From Lumbricus terrestris (lineage: Eukaryota > Annelida > Clitellata > Crassiclitellata > Lumbricidae), in assembly GCA_949752735.1 (NCBI GenBank), contig OX457047.1:10250165-10314164 (forward strand): a DNA stretch of 64,000 nt, given 5' to 3'. Below, piece by piece: positions 55,400-64,000 of the stretch (the stretch's first letter is position 1; each line of letters opens with the position of its first letter). Both the position numbers and the translations under genes were made by a program. Below the pieces are notes generated by a model. That model was given only the letters and a program-made list of their open reading frames with translations. It searched no databases and was not told the DNA's origin.

Positions 55400-56505
55400 A
55401 AAGTGCAATAGGTCTATCATAAATCATACTTACTAATTGCCAAGTTCATTTCTCTTCCCGTCGAGTGTAGGTTTGAAGGTTTTTGGCGTGAAGAACTTCC
55501 TTCAGGCCTCTCACGGTCCCTGCTCGGTACAATTATAGGCGTTCGGATCGCGCCATATAAGGTCCAAGTTATAGGCCAGGCTAGCAGGAAAGGGGATGAG
55601 GCCACGTCAACACATGTTACAGATAATTATACAACTGGACGGCCGTTCGAATGAAGTAGTGCAATCGATTACGGTGTGGGCAGTTCAGTGAAAATTCAAT
55701 AAGGAATTCTTTCTTCTTTAGGTTCTCTGCCCTTCGGCAGGTTCCAACCTCCAATGACGCCACTCCTCTCTGTGTTGTGCCTTTTTCTTTCAGTTTGCTG
55801 TATCCGCTGGCCATCATCCATCCCAGCATCATCTGCCGCGGTCTTCCTCTCCCTCTCTTTCCCTCCATTCTCCCCTCTATGATTTCCCTCAGGAGGGATT
55901 CTCCTCTTAATACGTGCCCAACCCAGTTCTTTTGTCTTTCTCTTATTGTTGTTATTAGCGATCGCTTTTTCCCAACCATTTGTAGCACCTCCTCATTCGT
56001 TATATGCTGCGTCCAGCTCACCTTCTCCATCCTTCTAATAAGAAATTAAGCATTTCAAATTAATATTCCAAATTGCGCTATACAGATATCCAAATTGCGC
56101 AAGAACCCAAAATATTCACGGAACGAGTTGGCCGAAAAGCAGGCCTATCTCTCTCAGTCAATCAAAAATTTGCCGTTAGTGAGCTCAGGAGCCGATGAAG
56201 CGTATCTCACCCCTTAGTTTCTTTCTGTCGATCAATTTCGCAGAATGTTAAATTCGTGGAAATAAAGAGGGAGCACGAGATCAACCCATAAATGTGTTGG
56301 CTGATAAATTTAAATGTAGACCAGCACAATGTTTATGGCAGCAGGAATAACGCCATTCGTGACGAATCGTGTGAGAAAAACGCCTTCCATCACTGCCGAG
56401 ACCTTCATTGTCGCATCCAGCTACTATTGTAGGGTTTTCCTCAATTAATAAGTGCAATAAGTACGAATATAGGTATTTAGGCCAAATGCTATTGCCATAG
56501 TCAAG
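55400..56505 (+). repeat. Block R, copy 3
   Basis: Co-linear with 31500-32750. It contains an RTE fragment (55707-56038) that the other copies lack at this position and ends against the M1 MITE at 56506. Confidence 0.7.
55707..56038 (-). pseudogene. RTE-type LINE, C-terminal fragment 2
   Basis: The minus strand reads MEKVSWTQHITNEEVLQMV, ITTIRERQKNWVGHVLRGES, LLREIIEGRMEGKRGRGRPR, then drifts out of frame before the ending equivalent to FGPAEGQRT and a GAAGAAAGAA tail. It is the same family as 33897-34225 and 60160-60331. It is 5'-truncated and inserted inside block R. Confidence 0.82.
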
Positions 56506-56888
56506 ACCGGTGTCACGATAAGGTCTCCGATACAATGTCTTCCCGAAATAGAGTATATAACTGGCTGAAACTCAGTGTTGGAAGAAATATTCTGATGCGA
56601 AAGTATACATATTTTCCTGCTAAATAATGTAGCAACGTAAACTAACGGTAGGCCTATAACCTGCTCGTCCATAAATTTTATGCGATTGTAGCTCATCTCG
56701 CGCTCAATGCAATGAGACTTTATTTCGGGGACGGAGGAAATATTCTCTCTTCCCGGATACTTTATTTCAGAATATATTTTCCGGAGCGAATTATTTCTAG
56801 AACAGCTCCGCCGGGGGAGAAATTGCTTCGCAATAAAGTATCCGGAAGAAGACTTTAGGGGGCATACTCTATTTCATGACACCGGCCC
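56506..56888. mobile_element. MITE family M1, short form, copy 2
   Basis: Left end GACCGGTGTCACGATAAGGT, right end CTCTATTTCATGACACCGGCC. It is homologous throughout to 38907-39292 but more decayed. Confidence 0.78.
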
Positions 56889-57222
56889 TAGTCAAAATAG
56901 CGCCGCCTCAGACAAAGCATAGCCTACATCTGGCGCCCTCTGAACCTCGCTCCTAGGTCCTCCCAACATCATGACATAATGCTGAGCCAGCTAGAACATC
57001 ACGTTCAACATTGGTGTTTTTTTTATTGTGCGATACTATAGTCCTACTCACAAACGAATTCCTATGGCTGATGACTTCAGCACTACGTCAACAGCCAAAT
57101 AAATTTCAGATTTTAAAGGATTTGAAAACGATCCTTTTTGTTCTTGTGCAAATTTATTTCCCTGTTTTGCTTCCAATTTTGAGCATCTCGTAATTGCTTG
57201 TGGTTCATAATTATAATTTCAC
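56889..57222. other. Unassigned sequence
   Basis: GCGCC..CAGACAAAGCATAGCCTACATCTGG resembles 38570-38640. No gene was recognised. Confidence 0.3.
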
Positions 57223-57464
57223 CAGTGGCGGCGCCAGAGGAGGCTAGGGGGATAAGTCCCCCTAAAAGGTCATCGGGCATTTTTGGGATAGGGAAAATGA
57301 AATATCTTCATTGGATTTGGACCATACGACTAAAAAAAGGTCGTAAGAAATTTAGGCGAATGAAAATGGAAAATTTCCTCCGCGATTCGTCCCCTTAACT
57401 TCTGGACCAAGTCTCCGACCTTGGGCTTCAACCCCCCCCAACTGAAATCCTGGCACCACCACTG
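57223..57464. mobile_element. hAT MITE, family H10
   Basis: Ends CAGTGGCGGCGCCAGAGG and CTGGCACCACCACTG, target duplication AATTTCAC at 57215-57222 and 57465-57472. Confidence 0.92.
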
Positions 57465-57667
57465 AATTTCACATAGGCCTAATATTTCAATTACAAATTT
57501 TAATTTCACAGAATCAATACTATAAATCGATATTTCTATAATGAAAAACTGTAATTAAAATGTTAATGTGAATATTTTTCATGCACAAAGCTGACCTTTG
57601 AAGTGGCCAAAGTAACGTGGTTGCAATTATACAGCAACATTCAGCACTGAATTCTTCTACACCTGAG

Positions 57668-57745
57668 TTTAACGGTGACCGGACAAAATGGTAGCGGGCA
57701 AAATGGTACGGACAAAATGGTACGGACAAAATGGTATGGATGAAA
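57668..57745. repeat. 14-bp repeat ACGGACAAAATGGT
   Basis: Four to five units with small changes, related in wording to the array at 32920-33060. Confidence 0.8.
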
Positions 57746-58150
57746 TGAAAGCTGGATTAGTGAATTTTTATATATGAAATAGAAACTGGTTTAATGAAAA
57801 GACGCATGTAGAATGGAAGCTGGATGAAGGCTCTGCATGGATATTTTTATATATGAAATGGAAGCTGGATTGATGAAAATAACGCTTTAGATATAGAAGC
57901 TGTATCAGGATATTTTCATAGCTGAAATAGAAGCTGGATTAATGAAAGATGCATTACAAATGGAGGTTGATTAAAGGAATCTTATGGCTGAAATTGAAGC
58001 TGGATACATCATGAAACACATGAAGGAAAGATATCAATCCAGCCTCCATTTCTCAAGCTTTTTTATCGCCAATTCAGCCTCTTTTTCTCAAGCTTTTTCT
58101 TCACTAGAGCTCTACTTCAGCCACAAAAAAGCCATCCATCTCTATTTCAG
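57746..58150. repeat. GAAGCTGGATTRATGAA repeat, followed by inverted relatives
   Basis: 57746-58015 has six or seven direct copies of a 45-70-base unit with GAAATRGAAGCTGGATTRATGAA-type cores. 58035-58150 holds the opposite orientation (ATCAATCCAGCCTCCATTTC, AATTCAGCCTCTTTTTC). The region at 13750-14510 has the latter orientation only. No coding meaning is seen. Confidence 0.6.
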
Positions 58151-58369
58151 CAATAAAATAGGGGTGGTATCCACCCCCCTGATACCTCGTTTGATATCAG
58201 ATATAACTTTTGAACGGTATCTAGTATCGTCACAAATTTTACCTCAAATGTGTGCAAATGAACCCTCTACAGCTACCTAAATGTCAAAATTATATTCCAA
58301 ACGAAACAAGAAGTATTTGGGAAAAACCTAGAGGGGTGGCAACCACCCCCCCCTTGGTAGCCCGAGGGT
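58151..58369. other. Unassigned; two small GC hairpins
   Basis: GGGGTGGTATCCACCCC (58163) and GGGGTGGCAACCACCCC (58334) are short perfect hairpins about 170 bases apart. They may mark the ends of a small element, but the two ends are not otherwise inverted. Confidence 0.35.
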
Positions 58370-59074
58370 TAACATTAGAGGTGTTGCACGTGCGTATGCT
58401 ATAGGGAAAAAAGGGGATTTTTTATCAATATGACCGATGGTGGCCATTTTTAAATTTGGTCATAGCGTCATTCGTGACGTCATTGCCGACAAGCACCTCG
58501 ATGATTTGTCATGTCTAGACTTTTCACTGACTGAGTGGAAGTTAAAAACTCCCCCAACCAACTCCATTTTGCAAAAGGTACCTCAGGCTGCATAAAAAGA
58601 CAATTGGGTGTATTCGGATGACTAGGTTTGTACAATATTGCTCCATTTTTTCTGTGGCTCACGTTGTCCAGGGTCGTTCTGATGTCATGCCGTGCTCTTT
58701 GAGATCATGTCCCATGTTTTCCATCCATGTCCTTGTCTTCTTCGACTCCATGTTCCTTTATGTTGCAATGTAATTCCAATGTTGGTGCAATTCTCTTGCT
58801 GTCCATTCTGATTAGTCATACTTGTCCAAATCATGTCAATCTCATTTTCCTACTCTTGTCTACAAGTATTTTCGTTTGTGCCAAGCTCTTTCCGGATAAC
58901 CGCGACACGAATCCTTCTGACCCTCCCGCAATTCTTCTCACTTCATTTCCATCAATAGATTCATTTCGTCGTCTCTCATTATGCACCAAAACACTCAGGA
59001 TTCATACAGCAATAATGGAGAGTGATCAATGCCTGTAGTTTACTGAATGTGTTATGTGGCCATTGTCCAATTTG

Positions 59075-59106
<32 letters not shown>

Positions 59107-59108
<2 letters not shown>

Positions 59109-60018
59109 TAGCTGGGGTACCCGGCGTTGCCCGGGAATTTTAGGATTCGCAGCGTCCCCGTCCAATCCCCTACTTCCCCACCCTCACTTCGCCTCATTCC
59201 CTCACTCCCACCCCTCCCCCTCCCTCCCTCCCTCCCTCCCACCCCTCCCCTCCCTCCCACCCATCTCTCCTCCCCTCATACCTTTCCATTCCCCTCCTTC
59301 CCCCACTCTCCCTCCATCCCTTCTGGGGTACCCGGCGTTGCCCAGGAAATTTATGTTTTGTCCCCTAACCCAGCCCACCAGCCCCTGTGAGTCGGGTTCG
59401 CAACCCCCTGGGGTTCTCGGCGTTGCTCAGTAAACACCCTTCCCCTCCCTTCTATTACCTTCCTTCCCACCCATCCTTTTCTCTCCACTTTCATTACGCC
59501 TCTTCCCGTCTCGCACAACAATAATAATGCTAATTTATGCCACTCTGCTTGGAATGGCCTTCCGCCCTTCCCCCAATTCTGCGAGTTAAGCCACAACCGT
59601 CTGAATTTAGTGGTGAATTTAGACGGTCGTGGTTAAGCTCATGTCTGGGCTCCTCTTCGTAAATACACCTTGGCCGAAGGCATTTATCTTTTCCCAGGTC
59701 TGTACGACAGCGTATGATTTTCAAGTTAAGCATGGCGAAAAAATGACGTGAAAATGACGTCAACGGCAACAGGCCGTTATTGAAAAACGATTAAAATATA
59801 CAGAGTCGCAATTGCAGCGATGGCGCATACATTAACACAGCGAAATTTAAAATGTCTAATATCTCGAGTTCTAAAGTGAATAAGGAGGTGAACATAGCCC
59901 GCCTGAGTAAGTTGAGTGAAAGTCTATTTATGTACAATGTTTCAGGTCAGTAGTTGCAAAAGTGTGAGCGTGCATAACTGACAAACATACGTACTTCCTT
60001 TCTTATATATATAGATAT
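59107..60018 (+). mobile_element. ACTAGCTG...CCCGGCGTTGCCCGGG element, copy 2
   Basis: Head ACTAGCTGGGGTACCCGGCG, tail GACAAACATACGTAC..TTATATATATAGATA. The head phrase recurs, progressively degraded, at 59324 and 59408, separated by C-rich tracts (CCTCCCTCCC). It shares AAAATGTCTAATATCT with 45743-46634. It is absent from block A at the matching position. Confidence 0.62.
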
Positions 60019-60159
60019 AATGTGTACATATATATGCAGGATTGCAGGTGTGTATGTAAAGAAATATTGCATTACGATGGCCTAGAACGGTCCCCTCTGA
60101 ATCTCCACCTATTTCTCATCTCTCTCTCTCATATCTCATATATACATATTATATAATAT

Positions 60160-60327
60160 CTCTTCTTCTTCTTTAAGTTCTCTGACCCTCGGCAGGTTCC
60201 AACTTCCAATGACGCCATTCTTCTCTTCGCTGTGCTTTCCTCTTCAGTGCACTGTATCCTTCAGACATCATCCATCCCAGCATCATCTGCCTCGGTCTTC
60301 CTCTCTTTCTTTTCCCCTCCAATCTTG

Positions 60328-60331
<4 letters not shown>
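60160..60331 (-). pseudogene. RTE-type LINE, C-terminal fragment 3
   Basis: Only the last 170 bases of the family seen at 33897 and 55707 remain. On the minus strand these are GGAAAAGAAAGAGAGGAAGA ([13 protein letters not shown]), [15 protein letters not shown] codons and the GPAEGQ-like end, then GAAGAAGAAG. It inserted in the AT microsatellite that is uninterrupted in block A (22870-22900), so after the duplication. Confidence 0.75.
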
Positions 60332-60363
<32 letters not shown>

Positions 60364-60439
60364 TGTCTCTCTGACTCGTTCTATGTTTTCCATAGCACTG
60401 CCTGCAGGCTCACCTCTAATTAATCCTTTGAACAGGTTC

Positions 60440-60546
60440 TATCATGCAATGCACGAACAAATAAATGAATAAATGAGTGAATAAATGAATGAATGAATAA
60501 ATGAGTGAATAAATGAATGAATAAATGAATGAATAAATGAATAAAC
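60440..60546. repeat. GAAT/AAAT tetranucleotide repeat in the 3' flank of gene C
   Basis: Units of AATGAATAAATG and AATGAGTGAATA. A shorter version lies at 22980-23040 next to gene A, so it predates the duplication and has expanded here. Confidence 0.85.
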
Positions 60547-60767
60547 GAGTCACATCATTAGATGCGTACGACTGTGTGCAAATGCAATGAAAAACCACGA
60601 TTTATGAGATGCAAATGTTATTTGTTGATCAGTAGATTTCAACTGGAATCATTTCCAATTTCGTTACTTGATCAAAGTTCAGATTAATCTGATTAGTTCG
60701 AGAGTAGATCTGGTGGGAGTTGTCGGGTCGTAGTCCGTGGAGCGTCGATTCAGGAGATGAAGCACAC

Positions 60768-60982
60768 TTATAGACAGGTGGCGCTTTCCCACTCGCATTT
60801 TTTCGAGTTCTCATCCCAGAATAGAAGCCGGCCATCAGGCTCAGGAGTGCATGGAAGGTTGTCCTTCAGGATCCCGTCTTTACAAGTGGCGTAGACACCG
60901 CATCCTTTACAAGATTGGTAGTCTCCATCGGCCCGTCCATGGCATGATGTGATGCAAGGTCCGCCTGTGTCATAGGTGCAAC
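60768..60982 (-). CDS. Gene C, last exon: chitin-binding (CBM14-like) domain
   Basis: Starts after TGTGTTGCAG and ends at TAA. It reads S-CTYDTGGPCITSCHGRADG, YQSCKGCGVYATCKDGILKD, then NLPCTPEPDGRLLFWDENSK and KCEWESATCL. It differs from gene A at about ten residues and keeps all nine cysteines and the FWDE..CEWES segment expected of a peritrophin-type fold. Exon length equals that of A (215). The downstream region is closely similar to A, but the AATAAA of A reads AACAAA here, so the poly(A) signal may be weaker or elsewhere. It is a probable extracellular chitin or glycan binder, inferred from sequence pattern. Confidence 0.82.
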
Positions 60983-61718
60983 CTGCAACACAAACACCCT
61001 TGCTTCTGATGCTTTTAAGAGTGTACAATGTCATTTACATCACGGGTTCAAGAAGTCTCTAACGCTGATTCTAATTAAAGTTGCTAGCATAAGGCATTTT
61101 CTCTTATAGCTCTTTTGATGTGCAAGTATTAAGGAATAAATTGCAGTTGAACTGTTTGAATGTTATCTTGCTTCGGTTTCCTCATGCCAAACTCTGCTGT
61201 CATGAAATGCCTTCCTTCATCTCATAAACTAAACGGTTTACTTGACCAGACACTGCGCAATACAACTGGGTCACCATGACAGTCATCCGCCTTTTTATGC
61301 GAGTTTGCAAAGGTTTTTCCCCTTTTGCTGTCTCGCCATCTTTTGCGACTCTACATTCTTAATCAGTTTTGCCTTTTAGTTGTGTTGTTCCTCGGTGCAA
61401 TACTCCCAAAATTATTGCACCAACGCAGTGTGCGCTCTAAAAATATGACCGGAATTGAATTAATTGCTCGGTAGTGGATAAACACTACCACTACCGTTTC
61501 TTGTATGCTGCGACACATGCACAGTTGCACACATAAACACACACACACACATATGTGCGTATGCCTATAAATGTGTATATACTTACATATATACATATTT
61601 GTGTGTGGGTGTGTGAGTGTGTGTAGCAGAGTGCGCCCAACTGTAGAATCAGAGACCAATGATGGTCCACAACCTATTGTCTTCTTCTGCATAAGTCATT
61701 TCTTGTAGGTCATACATA

Positions 61719-62299
61719 CAGGGTGGGCCAAAAAAAAGACCCCCCTAGGTTTTTTGCCAATATCCTGACCAAAACTAAGAATTTCGACATGAAATTTTAC
61801 AGTCTTAAAGACAATTCATATTTACATTTGATGGCCAGATTTCATCAAAATATTTCAAACAAACCGAAAGTTATGCCACTTTTAGGAAGGCCACCCACCG
61901 TTTTTTGACGATTCAAAAACGTAATGCAACAAAAAGTAGGTTTTTGCCAATATCTTGGCCAAAAGAAAGAATTTCGAAATGACATTTTGCAGGTTCATAG
62001 ACAATTCATATTTACACATGATGGTCAGATTTCATAAAAATATTTCGAACAGAACAAAAGTTATATCACTTTTAGTGAGGCCACCCACCGTTTTTTGACT
62101 TTTTTTAATCATCAAAAAACGTAGGGTGGCCTCACTAAAAGTGATATAACTGTTGTTCTGTTTGAAATATTTTGATGAAATTTGGCCATCCTATGTAAAT
62201 ATGAATTGTCTATAAGACTTTAAAATTTCATTTCAAAATTCTTAGTTTTGGTCAAGATATTGGCAAAAAACCTAGAGGGGTCGTTTTTGGCCCACCCTG
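61719..62299. mobile_element. Mariner-type MITE in the intron of gene C
   Basis: Ends CAGGGTGGGCCAAAAAAAAG and TTTTTGGCCCACCCTG beside TA. It is the same family as 1947-2703. The left arm is followed by a second partial copy of itself (61935-62095), so the arm is duplicated. The uninterrupted site is seen in gene A near 24205. Confidence 0.82.
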
Positions 62300-62478
62300 T
62301 AGATCATTTAGTTAAAAGTTTAGCTGAATGCCCCTGTCCGACTCCAGCAGAATGAATAAAGGTCTAAAATAAACTTATCATAAGTGTTATGCTTTAGAAG
62401 TTTAGATAGATTTCTGTCATACGAAGAAGGAGATATAATAGATATAATAGACATTTAGATACATAGCGGTTTCATTAC

Positions 62479-63003
62479 TTCTCTTCTTTCGACAGTAGAT
62501 ACTGCTATCCGACAATTCACTAAATATGTATTTCGAGGTCCAGATCCACTTGGCATCGAGGCTGATTCCTGAGATGATCCCCCAATCATCTCCAGAAATG
62601 TGCGGCCCGATCACGGTGGCGTGTGACCAGAAGCGGTCATCGTACCACGACTCGTTCCAGAAAGGGTAGTAATGATTGCTGCATCTCCACGAACTATCCG
62701 TTGTGAAATATGCACCGGATGCAAGAATGCCGGCGACGACTCCAAGGTCGACTGCATGAACGGCGATGACCTTGGCTTTGGCTGGAACCCGAACCGTGTC
62801 TGCATAGGTCCAATTGTATGCCTGCTTCAGACCCGGCACGAAGTGACCGTCAATGTACAGCTCGAGTGAGTTGTCGACGGTAATATGTAAATCAGAGTCT
62901 TCGCAGCGAGGTCGAGGTTTGCAGTACTTCACCACTGTCTGCAGCGCTGGGATTGGATCGGCTAACAACTGCTGAGAGGACAGCTGCAGGAACAGCACGA
63001 CAC
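62479..63003 (-). CDS. Gene C, signal peptide end plus galactose-binding-like domain exon
   Basis: Encodes GVVLFLQLSSQQLLADP, KYCKPRPRC, LHITVDNSLELYIDG, NWT glycosylation site, VIAVHAVDLGVVAGILASG, SSWRC, WYDDRFW, SLDAKWIWT and IYCRKKR. It is one codon shorter than gene A and about 85% identical to it in protein. Most differences are concentrated around GHFVPGLKQA, AYFTTD, HYYPFWNESW and VIGPHISGDD. Splice sites are as in A: inferred acceptor CTAG|GTGTCG, donor A|GTAATG, both phase 1. An in-frame TGA just upstream (63035-63037) again means the start Met is in another exon. The frame is intact and shows no sign of decay. Likely secreted, with a possible convertase cut after RKKR. Confidence 0.8.
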
Positions 63004-63796
63004 CTAGCGAGCAGTTAAGAACAGCGTCGGACAATCAGTTTATTTACTTTTATTCTTTGTTTCCTCGGCAATACAATATTTTGCCGTGAAGATAATGACC
63101 AACATAATGTGGCTATCAAGTGGAGACACAGAATGGATGGAAATCAAAGCAGGGCCCAGTAATCATGTGACAGGCAAAATACAATGGCGCATGACAATCA
63201 GTTCATACAATCACAGTAGCACAAAGAAGAAACTTAGACAATCGGCAAATAGAAGACAATGCAGCTAAACAAGCAAGAAATAATTCATGACTTAACTAAT
63301 GACTCGGCGGAAGTCGAAACCACTGAGCAGCAACCCAACTAGACCTAAATAATCTGAGAAAGCGTTTCAAGTAGATTATAGGATCAATTCATTTTGTCGC
63401 AACGGAATAACGAAAGATAGTCAGGGAGTAGGGAAAAGAAAAGCGATCTGCAGTAGGTAGACAGATATAAATTATGTTTTACGTTGTCTTTGTAATTTCT
63501 TTTGTCCTGAACATTAACTGATTCTGATTTGAGTCAATTCATCTACATCCGGTATTCCCTCTGATTTATATGCTGTGCATGCTTGTGCGCTGTGCTGCGA
63601 CACTTAGCTTATCGTTCATGACTTTATAACGGTCAAAAGCTTCAAATGGCTTCTTAAAATTATGTTAGATTTCTATGTAGAGTCTACAACTCTACATCCT
63701 AACTTCTCAAGAGCACAGGCCTAAGTGGCATGTCGGTCAATTAAGATAAGCCCTGTATTTAGAGGTTGACCATGCTTTAGATATTTATGGTTGACC

Positions 63797-64000
63797 ATGC
63801 TAGATATGGGTTTTCCTCCACAGCTTGTCCAACTGCTGAGGAACCTCTACAAACAACAACGCGCGGCCGTAAGAACAGATAACACCACCTCTGAATGGTT
63901 CCGCGTCAAGAAAGGCGTTCGACAAGGTTGCAACATCTCTCCTTGCCTATTTAACATCCTAGCGGAACAAGTGATGCGTAAGGCGCTTGACGGGTTCATG
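63797..64000 (+). CDS. RTE-type LINE reverse transcriptase, cut by window end
   Basis: From about 63797 the plus strand is open to the last base (68 codons). It reads LLRNLYKQQRAAVRTDNTTS, EWFRVKKGVRQGCNISPCLF and NILAEQVMRKALDGFM. This is the fingers/palm part of a non-LTR reverse transcriptase. GVRQGC.xSPxLFN is motif 4/B, and the spacing from LYxxQxAxVRT fits RTE/BovB-type enzymes. The catalytic YADD would lie beyond the window. The true 5' end is missing, because homology to gene block A stops at 63767 and the LINE begins within the next 30 bases. The ATG at 63797 is probably internal and not a real start. GTTGACCATGCT occurs twice at the junction (63768 and 63790). It is on the strand opposite to gene C. 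Confidence 0.85.
   Translation, partial: MLDMGFPPQLVQLLRNLYKQQRAAVRTDNTTSEWFRVKKGVRQGCNISPCLFNILAEQVMRKALDGFM

Larger units (their letters stand above)
58370..63767. repeat. Gene block, copy C of the large duplication
   Basis: Partner of 19950-26645. Insertions found only here are the ACTAGCTG element (59107-60018), an RTE fragment (60160-60331) and a mariner MITE (61719-62299). Homology ends at GCCCTGTATTTAGAG, where a LINE begins. Confidence 0.88.

Overview
This is an assembled stretch of animal nuclear DNA. It is AT-rich and intron-containing, is packed with transposon relics and microsatellites, and has one 200-base N gap (43508-43707). The motif TAGGCCTA and its variants are scattered throughout. 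That motif, the RTE- and CR1-like LINE debris, the tRNA-derived SINEs and the many hAT and mariner MITEs suggest a marine invertebrate, possibly an echinoderm-like deuterostome. This is an inference from texture and no marker gene confirms it. There is no sign of a bacterial, plasmid or phage origin.

The only host-type genes I can support are three paralogous copies of one secreted-protein gene, all on the minus strand: copy A (exons 25185-25712 and 23263-23477), copy B (48970-49482 and 48020-48237) and copy C (62479-63003 and 60768-60982). Each has a phase-1 exon encoding the end of a signal peptide plus a galactose-binding-like beta-sandwich domain. A second, terminal exon encodes a cysteine-rich chitin-binding (peritrophin-A/CBM14-like) domain. 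The last residues of the first domain, RKKR, form a furin-type site in all three copies at the same splice junction. Copy B carries a perfect 26-bp-arm hairpin that puts an in-frame stop inside the first exon. The first coding exon (start Met) was not found for any copy.

Two blocks recur in the same order: block D (about 1100-2810 and 39300-41300) and the gene block (about 19950-26645 and 58370-63767). Both pairs are 38-39 kb apart, so the window looks like two successive units of a large, old tandem duplication, the second cut by the window end. Several insertions are present in one gene block and absent at the matching site of the other, which dates them after the duplication. A third block, R, occurs at about 31300-32750 and 55400-56505, with an inverted copy at 9845-11010.

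Mobile DNA region by region: 5025-9358 is a Ty3/gypsy LTR retrotransposon with near-identical LTRs, an intact gag-protease ORF and a pol gene reduced to fragments. 9.8-18.5 kb is mainly hAT MITEs and a mariner relic nested in a hAT element. 27-31 kb holds a SINE, an 85-bp minisatellite split by a hAT-like element, and a further hAT element. 33-45 kb has RTE and CR1 fragments, SINEs, long microsatellites, a MITE family and a 21-bp TAGGCCTA minisatellite. 50-56 kb has an RTE fragment with a target-site duplication and a hAT element carrying a pogo-like element with a zinc finger. The window ends inside a plus-strand RTE-type reverse transcriptase (63797-64000).
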